Below are positions 6,529 through 15,295 of a stretch of 17,664 bases of DNA, one piece after another. This stretch comes from JBLHGN01 sp047616325 (GTDB taxonomy: Bacteria > Pseudomonadota > Gammaproteobacteria > Pseudomonadales > Cellvibrionaceae), in NCBI GenBank assembly GCA_047616325.1, contig JBLHGN010000044.1:1-17664 (forward strand). The letters run 5' to 3'. Every line of letters begins with the position of its first letter. Positions within the stretch are counted from its first letter, which is position 1. The position numbers were made by a program, and so were the translations under genes. Under the pieces are notes generated by a model that worked only from the letters and a program-made list of their open reading frames with translations, did no database searches and was not told where the DNA came from.

Positions 6529-8166
6529 ATGCTCGGTTTTCCGCAAAGTCTCAGTAGCATACCTCAGTCTTATCGTTTTATTTTTTTGGGGCTTCTACTT
6601 GTAACTCAGCTGCTACTTATCAGTTTTAATTTTGACGCCCATCAGCCTCGGTTTCTAAACCATTCAGGCTTTGCCCTCCTGGCATATGCTGGTCATTTTG
6701 CCAAATTCTCGATCGTCGCCCTTACGTTATCTTTGCTGCTCCTTTGGAAAAAAATTCCTACCTACATTCAATCACCTCTGTTTGAATCAAAACAGAGATT
6801 GAGCTGGCTGCAATTTGTAGGCGTTGAATTATTGGCTTATACAGTGTTTTTTATATTAAGCGCCTTGATATTTGACCAAACCACTGACAGCGCGCCATCT
6901 GTTGCAATAAGCGTCAGTTTAATTGTCTTTTGGCTTGCGGCACTCTTAAGTACATTGATTTTTTGGGCTATGTGCTTCGCACCACTACCATTCTGGCTGC
7001 ATTTTTTTACCTCCGAAAAAGCAACCTTGGCCATTGCCGGCGGTGCTGGCTTGTTTACACTCCTTTTAACTTATTTTGCACAGCAACTATGGAATCCGCT
7101 GAGTGGAGCCACGTTTCAATTATCCGCATTTTTCCTGGGTTTAATTTACCCTGATATTGTTGTACTCCCCGAACTAAAGATATTAGGAACGGAGACATTT
7201 AAAGTTAATATTGCACCAGCTTGCTCTGGTTATGAGGGCATGGGTTTAATCACCGTATTCACCGCGTTATATTTGTCTGCCTATCGAAGTGGTTTTCGTT
7301 TCCCGCAAGCCTTTCTATTGTTTCCTATTGGTATTGTGATTATATGGGTTCTCAATGCGCTTAGAATTTCTCTGCTAATTGCCATAGGTAATAGTTTTTC
7401 TGAGGATGTTGCTATTGGCGGCTTTCATAGTCAAGCCGGCTGGATTACGTTCATTGTGTCCACAATTGGTATTTTGGCGCTTGCACATAAGCATCCATTG
7501 TTTGGAATAGAAAATTCCCGGTCTTCGCTACCAGCCATAGACCCTCTCGCCGCGCCAACAATTGCTCCCATAATTGCCCTGCTTGCCAGCACTTTAATCA
7601 CTTCGGCATTCACCTCACAAGTTGACTGGCTGTACCCCCTTAGAGTTATCGCTACTGGAACAGTAATATATTTTAGCTGGAGGCATTACTCATTCAAACC
7701 ATTTTCTTTTAATCCACTTGCTATATGCGTTGGGCTCGGAGTGTTTTTTCTATGGGTAGCGCTAGTGCCTAGTGATGAGTCGCAAAACATATTAGTTGCC
7801 AGTACAATTTCGGAGAGCTCTCGGCCGGTAGTTTTATCTTGGGTAATTTTCCGGGTAGTTGGTGCATCGATTACGGTGGCAATTGCAGAGGAGCTTATGT
7901 TTCGAGGTTATCTTTTTAGCAAGCTCTCGGGCTTGCCAGTGACGCTCAATGGCACTATCACGCGCCCAATATTCGCACTCACTGTTTCTTCCATTGTTTT
8001 TGGGGCGATGCATGGCGAATGGTTTGCCGGTATCATTGCAGGCTTGGCGTATGGCGCACTTAGGTTAAAGACAGGTACAGTCTTGGACGCCATAATTGCA
8101 CATGGGACGACAAACTTATGCCTGTCTGCTTATGTGTTGACCACAGGAAATTGGTCTCTATGGTAA
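6529..8166 (+). CDS. Exosortase E/CPBP protease fusion (VPEID-CTERM system)
   Basis: A 545-residue polytopic inner-membrane enzyme joining two proteolytic modules. The exosortase part (about residues 15-320) has multiple membrane helices and the catalytic triad expected for exosortases: C232 in APACSGYEG, R279 in VLNALRIS and H300 in GGFHSQAGW. The C-terminal part (about 345-545) is a CPBP/CAAX-type intramembrane protease with all three motifs: E454-E455-LMF-R459, FGAMH with H495, and HGTTN with H525 and N529. This domain order is that of exosortase E/protease proteins, which handle VPEID-CTERM substrates; the gene directly upstream encodes such a substrate. By family knowledge the exosortase cuts the sorting signal and transfers or releases the product; the job of the fused protease is unproven. 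GGAG lies shortly before the ATG. No frameshift or missing key residue is seen, so it should be functional. Confidence 0.92.
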   Translation: MLGFPQSLSSIPQSYRFIFLGLLLVTQLLLISFNFDAHQPRFLNHSGFALLAYAGHFAKFSIVALTLSLLLLWKKIPTYIQSPLFESKQRLSWLQFVGVELLAYTVFFILSALIFDQTTDSAPSVAISVSLIVFWLAALLSTLIFWAMCFAPLPFWLHFFTSEKATLAIAGGAGLFTLLLTYFAQQLWNPLSGATFQLSAFFLGLIYPDIVVLPELKILGTETFKVNIAPACSGYEGMGLITVFTALYLSAYRSGFRFPQAFLLFPIGIVIIWVLNALRISLLIAIGNSFSEDVAIGGFHSQAGWITFIVSTIGILALAHKHPLFGIENSRSSLPAIDPLAAPTIAPIIALLASTLITSAFTSQVDWLYPLRVIATGTVIYFSWRHYSFKPFSFNPLAICVGLGVFFLWVALVPSDESQNILVASTISESSRPVVLSWVIFRVVGASITVAIAEELMFRGYLFSKLSGLPVTLNGTITRPIFALTVSSIVFGAMHGEWFAGIIAGLAYGALRLKTGTVLDAIIAHGTTNLCLSAYVLTTGNWSLW

Positions 8167-8372
8167 TAAAACCACAGTCTTAAAAAAACCCAACTTAATT
8201 TCACTATCTTCCCGATTGGGGAGTGATGGTAGGCAGCGCTTGCATCCCCCCTTTTTAGCGGCGAGAAAAAGGTTACGGATTCTCAAGTATCAGTTTCATT
8301 TATCGTCGTAAATTGTTACCACCCCCTAAATTTAACATTGAGCATTTCTTAGGGGAGGTGCCTTTCTCTCGA
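8167..8372. other. Intergenic stretch between exosortase gene and IS66 relic
   Basis: Contains a small imperfect hairpin (CTTCCC-GATT-GGGGAG) shortly after the exosortase stop, without a T-run, and a 7-bp inverted repeat CCCCTAA/TTAGGGG (8323-8329/8349-8355). No gene is supported here. The boundary of the truncated IS66 element probably lies in this interval, but no IS66 terminal repeat could be recognised. Confidence 0.4.
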
Positions 8373-9058
8373 TCATAAGAATAGTCCATGCTCACCATCT
8401 TCAGTGATTTTATACGTTTCAAACACGTCCACTCTTTGATAGGCATCGGCATTAAAGTTAACAAGACTGCCTGTGCTGATTGGAATGTCAAAAAAATTAT
8501 CAAAATGGGTTTGGATGCGCTTATAAGGGATTAATTGAAACATCGACAGGTATACAGCATTCGCTTTGATGCTGGCACCATATTGCGTCGCAGGAGCTGC
8601 ACCTGGCGGGAACGTTGCGACAAATCGTTTGCCTGCACCATCCTTCAGAATCTGCGCGCGATATTCTGTTACTTGACGAGAAATGCAACTATCAAATACT
8701 TGCCTTTTTCATATTCACACGCAATGTAATCACCTCGGGGGAAGGTTCTACGGTCGATATTAATCGCAGTTATTTTATCGGTATGATTAATAGGCTCAAG
8801 ATTGTGGCACCTATGGCCTTTTTGTCCACCACGAGGTTTTTTACTTTTAGACCTCCCATTCTTTTCACTATTTGGGTCGCTAGAAGGCGGCTTACTGCTG
8901 TTTTTTCTGTTTAAACCAGATCGATCAGCTAATAGCTTTACGACAAGGAGTGGCATGTTAATTGACGCCTCCAATGCTGGAGGCATATCATCACTTCCAG
9001 CAAGAAGAGCTTCAACCTCTAGGATTGTTTTATTGATGTCGATAGTATCTTTTGTCAT
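8373..9058 (-). pseudogene. tnpC: IS66-family transposase (tnpC), truncated and frameshifted
   Basis: From an ATG at 9058 the minus strand encodes an IS66 TnpC N-terminus: MTKDTIDINKTILEVEAL, a leucine-rich segment, LADRSGLNRKNSSKPPSSD and KPRGGQKGHRCHNLEP, the typical SSKPPSSD...GGQKGH pattern. Near 8700 loss of one base shifts the frame; the next frame continues VFDSCISRQVTEYRAQILKD, FVATFPPGAAPATQYGASIK, YLSMFQLIPYKRIQ and GSLVNFNADAY to a stop at 8373-8375. The rest of the about 500-residue transposase (including most of the DDE core) is missing, as are tnpA and tnpB. The element is dead and borders the exosortase island on the right. Confidence 0.88.
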
Positions 9059-9309
9059 GCACAGAATCTGTGCTGTCATCGATGACAGATATTACCGCAT
9101 ACGTTTTAAAACGAAACTTTTGGTCTCTGCAAGTGAGCATTTACAGTGACGACAACTTAAAATACGATATGCGGCCAGGCATTCGAGAGAAAAATGAACG
9201 GTGTGAGATTGCTCTTGCAGGCGTCTCACTGGCCTATTGTGCACCAATGAATGCAAGTGGGTAACCGGGAAATATTTCAAAATACCCTCTCAAACTTTTT
9301 TGCTATATT
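9059..9309. other. Intergenic stretch right of the IS66 relic
   Basis: No gene is supported. A 62-codon minus-strand open frame (9092-9280) has a Cys/His cluster SCRHCKCS but no ribosome binding site or recognisable relatives; it is probably chance or further IS debris. No IS66 terminal repeat was found. Confidence 0.35.
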
Positions 9310-10191
9310 TTACGACTCACTCAACATACCTTTACGGTATTCTGTTGGGCTGCAGCCAAAGAGTTTTTTGAATGCACGTGTAAAATAATTCGCATCCGAA
9401 AATCCACATCGAAACGCAATCTCGGCTATTCGCTTCTCAGGCTGATAACGTAGTATTTCTTCTGCGCGCTTAAGCCGCAACTCTTTAAGATAATGAATAG
9501 GAGGCCGCCCTAAATAGCGGCTAAACAGACGTTCTAGCTGTCGAGCACCGATACACGCGGAGAAAGCTATGTCGCCAAGCAATATCTCGGTAGTCTGGTA
9601 ATTATCTTCCATATATGCGATGGCGCGGGCCAAAGGAAGTAGCCGTTGTTGATCTCGACTATCGGCCAACTCATTGCACCGCGACAAATGAATAATCAGC
9701 TGGTGCAACTGAGCAAGCAACATTTCACGGAAACCCTCTCGCCCCGTTTCGTATTCCAGGAACATGCTTGCGACGAGTCGTTTCGTTAACAGGCTGTCTT
9801 CACCTTGCAAATTTGCCCAGCTAATAAAATTTTCTTTACCTCGCAAGGTCGGCCCCAAGGTAAAAAGGTTCTGATACCCAGCCAAAGCACGAAGCGACGG
9901 TTTATCAAAAATAGGCCTGTTGTAATCGTACATAATATTGTACAAATTTAGCTCATGCGCCTCAGAAAAACCATGAGCTAAGGGCCCGTTAATAACAAAT
10001 ACATCGCCTTCCCTAATCAGGTAACGCTTACTCTTCACCGTATGCACAGCTGTTCCAGCCACCACCACCACAAGTTCGCCAAAGTCATGATTGTGGGTAT
10101 GAAAGGCCTTATCGTGAAATCCCCTCTGTATACTAAGAGGTAATTCGGGGTACTTTAAGTGGTCTTTTAATAGGTAGGTAAAGTAGCTCAT
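9310..10191 (-). CDS. AraC-family transcriptional regulator with cupin sensor domain
   Basis: A 293-residue DNA-binding regulator, probably sensing a sugar or oligosaccharide. The N-terminal cupin-like AraC ligand domain shows HTHNHDFGEL (31-40) and REGDVFVINGPLAHGF (60-75). The C-terminal AraC/XylS DNA-binding domain contains two helix-turn-helix segments, about 204-226 (LGDIAFSACIGARQLERLF) and 254-277, ending in the family signature IAFRCGFSDANYFTRAFKK then GCSPTEYRK. The domain order and length are those of the RhaS/RhaR-like sugar regulators. It is divergent from the phosphorylase gene with 227 bases between start codons, which suggests it controls that gene, its own gene, or both. The ligand is not predictable from sequence; a product of beta-glucan breakdown is my inference from the neighbour. 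Confidence 0.93.
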   Translation of the reverse strand: MSYFTYLLKDHLKYPELPLSIQRGFHDKAFHTHNHDFGELVVVVAGTAVHTVKSKRYLIREGDVFVINGPLAHGFSEAHELNLYNIMYDYNRPIFDKPSLRALAGYQNLFTLGPTLRGKENFISWANLQGEDSLLTKRLVASMFLEYETGREGFREMLLAQLHQLIIHLSRCNELADSRDQQRLLPLARAIAYMEDNYQTTEILLGDIAFSACIGARQLERLFSRYLGRPPIHYLKELRLKRAEEILRYQPEKRIAEIAFRCGFSDANYFTRAFKKLFGCSPTEYRKGMLSES

Positions 10192-10294
10192 GTCGGTAAT
10201 ATGCTATTAATTGTCCTTTTATGCAAGGAAAGTAGACACCTTAAGCTCTATTATAGCTAAGTCTCGGAAACATCATTTATTCGCATAGTCGCGT

Positions 10295-10312
10295 ACCGAG
10301 TGAACCGAGTGA
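10295..10312. promoter_or_regulatory. 9-bp direct tandem repeat, candidate regulator site
   Basis: ACCGAGTGA occurs twice in tandem, followed by a third partial copy ACCG. It lies in the divergent intergenic region, about 105 bases before the phosphorylase start and 104 bases before the AraC gene start. AraC-family proteins commonly bind direct repeats, but their half-sites are usually spaced about 21 bases, so this role is only a possibility. Confidence 0.3.
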
Positions 10313-10418
10313 ACCGCAGGAAAAGCTATTTGGACCAGCACTGGATGGACAGATTTAAACTACCATTCAGTATTGGCAAATCTAAGATTTATACAAGCAA
10401 AGGCGAGGCGCCCAAACG

Positions 10419-13400
10419 ATGAGCAACGAACAAATTTTTATTGGCAAAAATGGTATTGTGGAATCTGGCGCCAGAGCCATAGGCGGTCAATATGTCGTGA
10501 TAGGCAACGAGACCTTCTATAAAATTTCCAACTATGATCAGATGGGTCCCTTCTTTATCAGCGTAGTGAGCGACTCTGACCACTGGATGTTTATCTCGTC
10601 CAATGGAGGCCTAACGGCAGGAAGAAAGGATGCCGATAACGCCCTTTTTCCCTATTACACAGACGATAAAGTAACCGACAGTGCCGAAACCACTGGCAGC
10701 AAGACACTAATATTAGTACGCGCAAGTGATAAAACCTCTCTTTGGGAGCCCTTCTGCAATAAGTATGAAGGCATTTACGCCATTGAGCGCAACATTTATA
10801 AAAATGTTTGCGGCGACAAATTGGTCTTCGAAGAAATAAACCATGATCTCGGGGTTACTTTCCAATACTCCTGGATGACCTCAGACGAATTCGGTTTTGT
10901 CAAAACATCAAAAATCACCAACCGCAACGCTGCTGACATCTGTATAGAGGTGCTTGACGGCATTCAGAATATCTTGCCTTACGGCATAGACATGACAATA
11001 CAGCAAGAACAAAGCTGTTTAGTAGACGCTTACAAGAAAAACGAATTGCAATCTGAATTTGGGCTTGGTATATATTCTATGAGCTCTATTCTGGTTGACC
11101 GAGCCGAGCCGAGTGAGGCACTGAGCGCAACCACTGTATGGTCTGAAGGTTTAGACAATTCAAAGAAATTAATCTCGTCACAACAGCTGGATAACTTTAG
11201 AAAGGGACTACCGCTTAATGAAGAAACTGACGTACGTGGACTACGTGGCGCCTACTTTGTCAATGCTAAATTTAACCTTGCCGCCCAGCAAGAAAAAGAA
11301 TGGAATATTGTTGCTGAAATCAATCAGGGGCCAGCCAAGGTTAACAATTTAATTGCCTATCTAAAGGCTGACAATGCTCTTCGCGATGAGCTCAACGCCG
11401 ATATCGCAAGCGGCACAGACAACCTCATGCGGATTGTCGGAAACGCCGACGGCATACAAGTTACTGAAGATGTTTTAAGCTCGAATCACCACTTCGCCAA
11501 CGTCCTATTTAACGTAATGCGCGGCGGTTTATTTGATGATAACTATATGGTGGGAAAAGCCGACCTTATAGAATTTGTAAAAGACATCAATTCTGATGTG
11601 TACGAGCAATTTCAGGATTTTTTCAATACTTTACCCGAGACCAATCACTATTCAGACCTGATAAGCGCCGCAGAGCAGCAAAATGACTCCAACCTAGAGC
11701 GGGTTTGCTATGAATATCTTCCGCTTACATTTAGCCGTCGTCACGGCGACCCTTCACGGCCATGGAACAAATTTTCCATTGAGCTTAAAAACGAAGATGG
11801 CTCAAAACTGCTCAACTTCCAGGGTAACTGGCGCGATATTTTTCAAAACTGGGAAGGCTTAAGTTTCTCCATTCCGAACTTTATTGAAAGCATGATCTGT
11901 AAGTTCGTCAATGCCTCTACTGCCGACGGTTACAACCCCTACCGCATCACAAAACAGGGGATAGACTGGGAAACTTTGGACCCAGAAGACGTCTGGTCAA
12001 ATATTGGCTATTGGGGCGATCATCAAATAATTTATTTGTTAAAACTACTGGAATTTTCTAAGGCTCACCACCCAGGAAAACTTAAAGATTTTCTTTCGAA
12101 AGAAATCTTCTGTTACGCCAATATTCCATACAGTTTGAAGTCTTACCAAGATCTCTTGCAAGACCCACACAACACCATTGACTACGACAACAATCGCGAA
12201 CAATTAATTTCTGATCGCGTGGAGCGGGTCGGTGCTGACGGGAAGATGGTATGGAGTAAAGCGGAAGGCGTACTGCACGTAAACCTTACCGAAAAACTGC
12301 TCGCCACTGTGCTCTCGAAATTGTCCAACTTCATACCTGAAGGTGGCATTTGGATGAACACACAGCGTCCAGAGTGGAATGATGCTAATAACGCATTGGT
12401 GGGCTATGGTGTATCGATGGTAACGCTTTACTACACCCGCCGTTATCAGCAATATATGGTGAACTTATTCAAATCGGTAGACACTCACGAATTTGCAGTC
12501 TCCGAAGAAATCGCTGGATTATTTTATTCTATTAACGCGACATTTAAGGCAAATAAAGCCCTCCTTTCCGGCAAAATTAATGATGCCGATAGAAAAGGTA
12601 TTCTGGATCAACTGGGAGAGGCCGCGGGCCGATTTAGACGTGATATCTATAGCAATGAATTCTCAGGTAAAAAGGCGACCGTTAATACCTCCGACCTGGT
12701 AAGCTTCTGTGAGCTTTCGTTAGAATATATTGACCATACCATTCGCGCCAATAAACGCGATGACGGGTTATATCACGCTTACAATTTGATGACAGCAAAA
12801 GCCGATGGCGTAGAAATAAACTATCTCTACGAAATGCTTGAAGGACAAGTTTCGGTACTTTCTTCTGGCTACTTAAGCCCCACAGAATCAATAGAGGTTC
12901 TTACGGCACTTAAACAATCAAGCATTTATACCGAGCGTCAGAATAGCTATCTACTTTACCCCGACAGACAGCTAACACGATTTGTTGATAAAAATATCAT
13001 TCCTTCTGAATTAGCACAGAAGTCAGAACTTATTACACGTCTCTTGGCCGACGGCAATACCGCTCTAGTGGAGGTCGACACCAGTGGAGGTATTCATTTC
13101 AACGGTAAGTTTAATAACGTTGTGTCGGTCAACGAGACACTGCTAACACTGAAAAATGAAGGCTATAGTGAACTCGTCGAAAAAGAGAGCGCCTATATAT
13201 CTGAAACTTTTGAAAAGATTTTTAACCATAAAGCCTTCACTGGCCGCTCTGGGGGAATGTACGCTTACGAAGGCCTCGGTTCGATATACTGGCACATGGT
13301 GTCCAAACTCCTTTTAGCTACACAGGAAAACTATCAAAACGCACTAAAACTAGGCGAAAGCGAAGAAGTTCTCGGCAAGCTAGTTGAAATATATTACGAC

Positions 13401-13886
13401 ATTCGCGAAGGTATCGGATTTAACAAATCACCCGAAGTATATGGTGCCTTCCCTACGGACCCCTATTCGCATACACCAGGATTTGGCGGAGCAAAACAAC
13501 CCGGCATGACCGGACAAGTGAAGGAAGAAGTTATCTCCCGACTCATTGAGATGGGGGTAGTAGTCGATGAAGGTAAAATTTACTTTAATCCAATCATACT
13601 AAAAAAGTCTGAGTTTCTATCAGCGGATTCAGCTCTAACTTACTACGATATCAACGGTAAAAAACAAGTTGTTGAGCTTGCTGCGGGACAATTGGCCTTT
13701 ACCTACTGTCAGATTCCCGTGGTATACAGCCTCGCCAAAGATACGAACATCACCTTGACCATAAAGGACGGCTCTCAAGTGGCACTGTCTAATAGCTATA
13801 TTGACGAGGACACCGCTATGTCTATTTTTGATAAGCGTGGCGACATCGTTAAGATGGAAGTATCGCTGAAGCCTCACCTTGATTAG
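10419..13886 (+). CDS. Clan GH-Q glycoside phosphorylase, GH149-like (GH94 superfamily)
   Basis: A 1155-residue cytoplasmic enzyme without signal peptide. It most likely uses inorganic phosphate to cleave a beta-glucoside, releasing glucose 1-phosphate with inversion. N-terminal super-sandwich region: WMFISSNGGLTAGRKDADNA (56-75) and FPYYTDDK. The helical barrel contains RPEWNDANNALVGYG; D655 is in the place of the catalytic general acid of GH94 enzymes (the WND segment). A Gly-rich segment GFGGAKQPGMTGQVKEE (about 1020-1037) may take part in substrate or phosphate contacts. The length is well above GH94 (about 800) and closer to GH149 beta-1,3-oligoglucan phosphorylases (about 1100), which is why I prefer GH149; GH94 or an uncharacterised GH-Q branch are alternatives. 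It is divergent from an AraC regulator and has a terminator after it, so it is probably monocistronic. Confidence 0.8.
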   Translation: MSNEQIFIGKNGIVESGARAIGGQYVVIGNETFYKISNYDQMGPFFISVVSDSDHWMFISSNGGLTAGRKDADNALFPYYTDDKVTDSAETTGSKTLILVRASDKTSLWEPFCNKYEGIYAIERNIYKNVCGDKLVFEEINHDLGVTFQYSWMTSDEFGFVKTSKITNRNAADICIEVLDGIQNILPYGIDMTIQQEQSCLVDAYKKNELQSEFGLGIYSMSSILVDRAEPSEALSATTVWSEGLDNSKKLISSQQLDNFRKGLPLNEETDVRGLRGAYFVNAKFNLAAQQEKEWNIVAEINQGPAKVNNLIAYLKADNALRDELNADIASGTDNLMRIVGNADGIQVTEDVLSSNHHFANVLFNVMRGGLFDDNYMVGKADLIEFVKDINSDVYEQFQDFFNTLPETNHYSDLISAAEQQNDSNLERVCYEYLPLTFSRRHGDPSRPWNKFSIELKNEDGSKLLNFQGNWRDIFQNWEGLSFSIPNFIESMICKFVNASTADGYNPYRITKQGIDWETLDPEDVWSNIGYWGDHQIIYLLKLLEFSKAHHPGKLKDFLSKEIFCYANIPYSLKSYQDLLQDPHNTIDYDNNREQLISDRVERVGADGKMVWSKAEGVLHVNLTEKLLATVLSKLSNFIPEGGIWMNTQRPEWNDANNALVGYGVSMVTLYYTRRYQQYMVNLFKSVDTHEFAVSEEIAGLFYSINATFKANKALLSGKINDADRKGILDQLGEAAGRFRRDIYSNEFSGKKATVNTSDLVSFCELSLEYIDHTIRANKRDDGLYHAYNLMTAKADGVEINYLYEMLEGQVSVLSSGYLSPTESIEVLTALKQSSIYTERQNSYLLYPDRQLTRFVDKNIIPSELAQKSELITRLLADGNTALVEVDTSGGIHFNGKFNNVVSVNETLLTLKNEGYSELVEKESAYISETFEKIFNHKAFTGRSGGMYAYEGLGSIYWHMVSKLLLATQENYQNALKLGESEEVLGKLVEIYYDIREGIGFNKSPEVYGAFPTDPYSHTPGFGGAKQPGMTGQVKEEVISRLIEMGVVVDEGKIYFNPIILKKSEFLSADSALTYYDINGKKQVVELAAGQLAFTYCQIPVVYSLAKDTNITLTIKDGSQVALSNSYIDEDTAMSIFDKRGDIVKMEVSLKPHLD

Positions 13887-13975
13887 AACGAAGTTAGTCG
13901 CCAACTAGACAAGCGAACATCAAAAATACACATCAACGTTTTTTATTTTGTGCGTTTAATTTTTAAACAGAGTCC

Positions 13976-14007
13976 AATAGGCAGGCGAGCAATCTCCTGC
14001 CTATTTT
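13976..14007 (+). terminator. Intrinsic terminator after the phosphorylase gene
   Basis: AATAGGCAGG (13976-13985) pairs perfectly with CCTGCCTATT (13996-14005) across a 10-base loop and is followed by T-rich sequence (TTTTGTGT). It lies about 90 bases after the phosphorylase stop. The T-run is short, so termination may be incomplete. Confidence 0.7.
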
Positions 14008-14239
14008 GTGTCTGTCGAAAAATAAATGCATCATAAGTACACAGCAAAGAGAGACCTTCTTACGAACAGAATATAGAGGGTAACTGTCGTCATACAACGC
14101 AACACTTCACCAAAACCTATATCCTGCTCGAATACATCCATATTTTCAAATAATTATCAATCAGTTAGCGCATGTGAATTTTTCAAAAATAAGGTGTGTG
14201 AAATGCCCAACAGTGTAAAGTAGTTAACAATAAGCCACC
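14008..14239. other. Convergent intergenic region
   Basis: AT-rich stretch between the phosphorylase terminator and the 3' end of the DMT transporter gene. I see no gene, RNA or strong hairpin for the transporter transcript here. Confidence 0.4.
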
Positions 14240-15154
14240 CTAACGATTAACCACAAGCACTATGCTGGCAACTATACAGAATACCCCGCAAAGCTCTCTT
14301 AGTTTTATGTTCTCTCTAAAATAGAAATGCGTTATACCCATGGTTAACAGAATTTCTGTCTGACCAAGGGTTTTAACAATAGCCGCATTTTGTAGTGTCA
14401 TTGCGGTAAACCAGCCAATAGAGCCTAGAGCGCTGCTAAAACCCACAAATAATCCACGCGGCTTATCGGCGATCAACCTCTTCCACTGACCTTTCTCCAA
14501 AATTGTAATGTACGCTGTACAAATGAATGTTTGTAACGCAACCATATACACAAGCGTTATTGCCGCACTAGAAAGCAAGGCGATATTTAACGATAGACTT
14601 GCCTCGCGCAGGCACAAACTTGTCGATGCGAACAAGGCCCCTGACATCAAACCATAAAAAACCGTTAGCCAGCTAAACGATTGTTTTTTTAGCCAAGTTA
14701 AACCCGATATCAATAAAACACCGACGACGCCAACAACCACCGAAAGCCACCCCATAGGGCTGAGAAGGTCGTAAAAAAATATTGAAGCGAAAAGCGCAAC
14801 CTGAATGGCTTCTGTTTTTGCAAAACCTGTGGCAATCGCAAAATTTTTTCGTGAAAATACCTTAATCATAAAGGCAGTAGCCACTACCTGAGCTATTGCA
14901 CCGACACTGGCAAAGGCTAAAAACCGACTATTGGAAAACACTAAACTACTTAGGCACCAAGATTGATCTGGGTTGACACATATAAGACCAGCCAGATAAA
15001 CAAGCACAAAGGGAAGCCCGTAAAGATAGCGGGTTAGGGTAGTCGCCATAGGACTGAGCGTGACAGACAGCTCTTTCTGAGCGGCGGTTCTTAGTGCTTG
15101 CATAAGCACCGCCATAATTGTAAAACCTACCCACAAACTCACAGCGCACCCCAC
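14240..15154 (-). CDS. EamA/DMT-superfamily membrane transporter
   Basis: A 304-residue (or 300-residue) inner-membrane protein with about ten hydrophobic helices in two halves, the arrangement of the EamA (formerly DUF6) drug/metabolite transporter family. Each half carries the family feel: an early QALRTAAQKEL segment with PMATTLTRYLYGLPF in the first half and LRGLFVGFSSALGSIGWF-like sequence (PRGLFVGFSSALGSIG) in the second. The frame opens with GTG at 15154, but a GTG at 15142 (MSLWVGFTIM) with GTGGGG upstream gives a more usual EamA N-terminus and is my preferred start. Substrate unknown; EamA proteins export or import amino acids, sugars or other metabolites. It stands alone and faces the phosphorylase gene tail to tail. 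An octanucleotide repeat lies about 140 bases upstream of the start. Confidence 0.88.
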   Translation of the reverse strand: MGCAVSLWVGFTIMAVLMQALRTAAQKELSVTLSPMATTLTRYLYGLPFVLVYLAGLICVNPDQSWCLSSLVFSNSRFLAFASVGAIAQVVATAFMIKVFSRKNFAIATGFAKTEAIQVALFASIFFYDLLSPMGWLSVVVGVVGVLLISGLTWLKKQSFSWLTVFYGLMSGALFASTSLCLREASLSLNIALLSSAAITLVYMVALQTFICTAYITILEKGQWKRLIADKPRGLFVGFSSALGSIGWFTAMTLQNAAIVKTLGQTEILLTMGITHFYFRENIKLRELCGVFCIVASIVLVVNR

Positions 15155-15295
15155 GGAAAGCTAAACCAACATAGTAGAGTCAGCGCGAGAATTCGTCTAA
15201 TGAATGATATAGATAGATAGCATTACTTTTTGGAATAGAACAATTATTCGGCAGAGTCGTTCAACAAAGACTCCAACGAGCCAACGCGCCGATCC

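Noticed and set aside
7860..8166. CPBP domain as a stand-alone bacteriocin immunity protein
   Set aside because: It is in one uninterrupted frame with the exosortase domain and no bacteriocin genes are nearby; the known exosortase-protease fusion explains it better.
8204..8225. Terminator after the exosortase gene
   Set aside because: The six-pair stem CTTCCC/GGGGAG includes a G-U pair and is not followed by a T-run on the plus strand.
9092..9280. 62-codon minus-strand frame with a Cys/His cluster
   Set aside because: The cluster SCRHCKCS looks zinc-finger-like, but there is no start signal and no relative I recognise; the region is likely IS debris.
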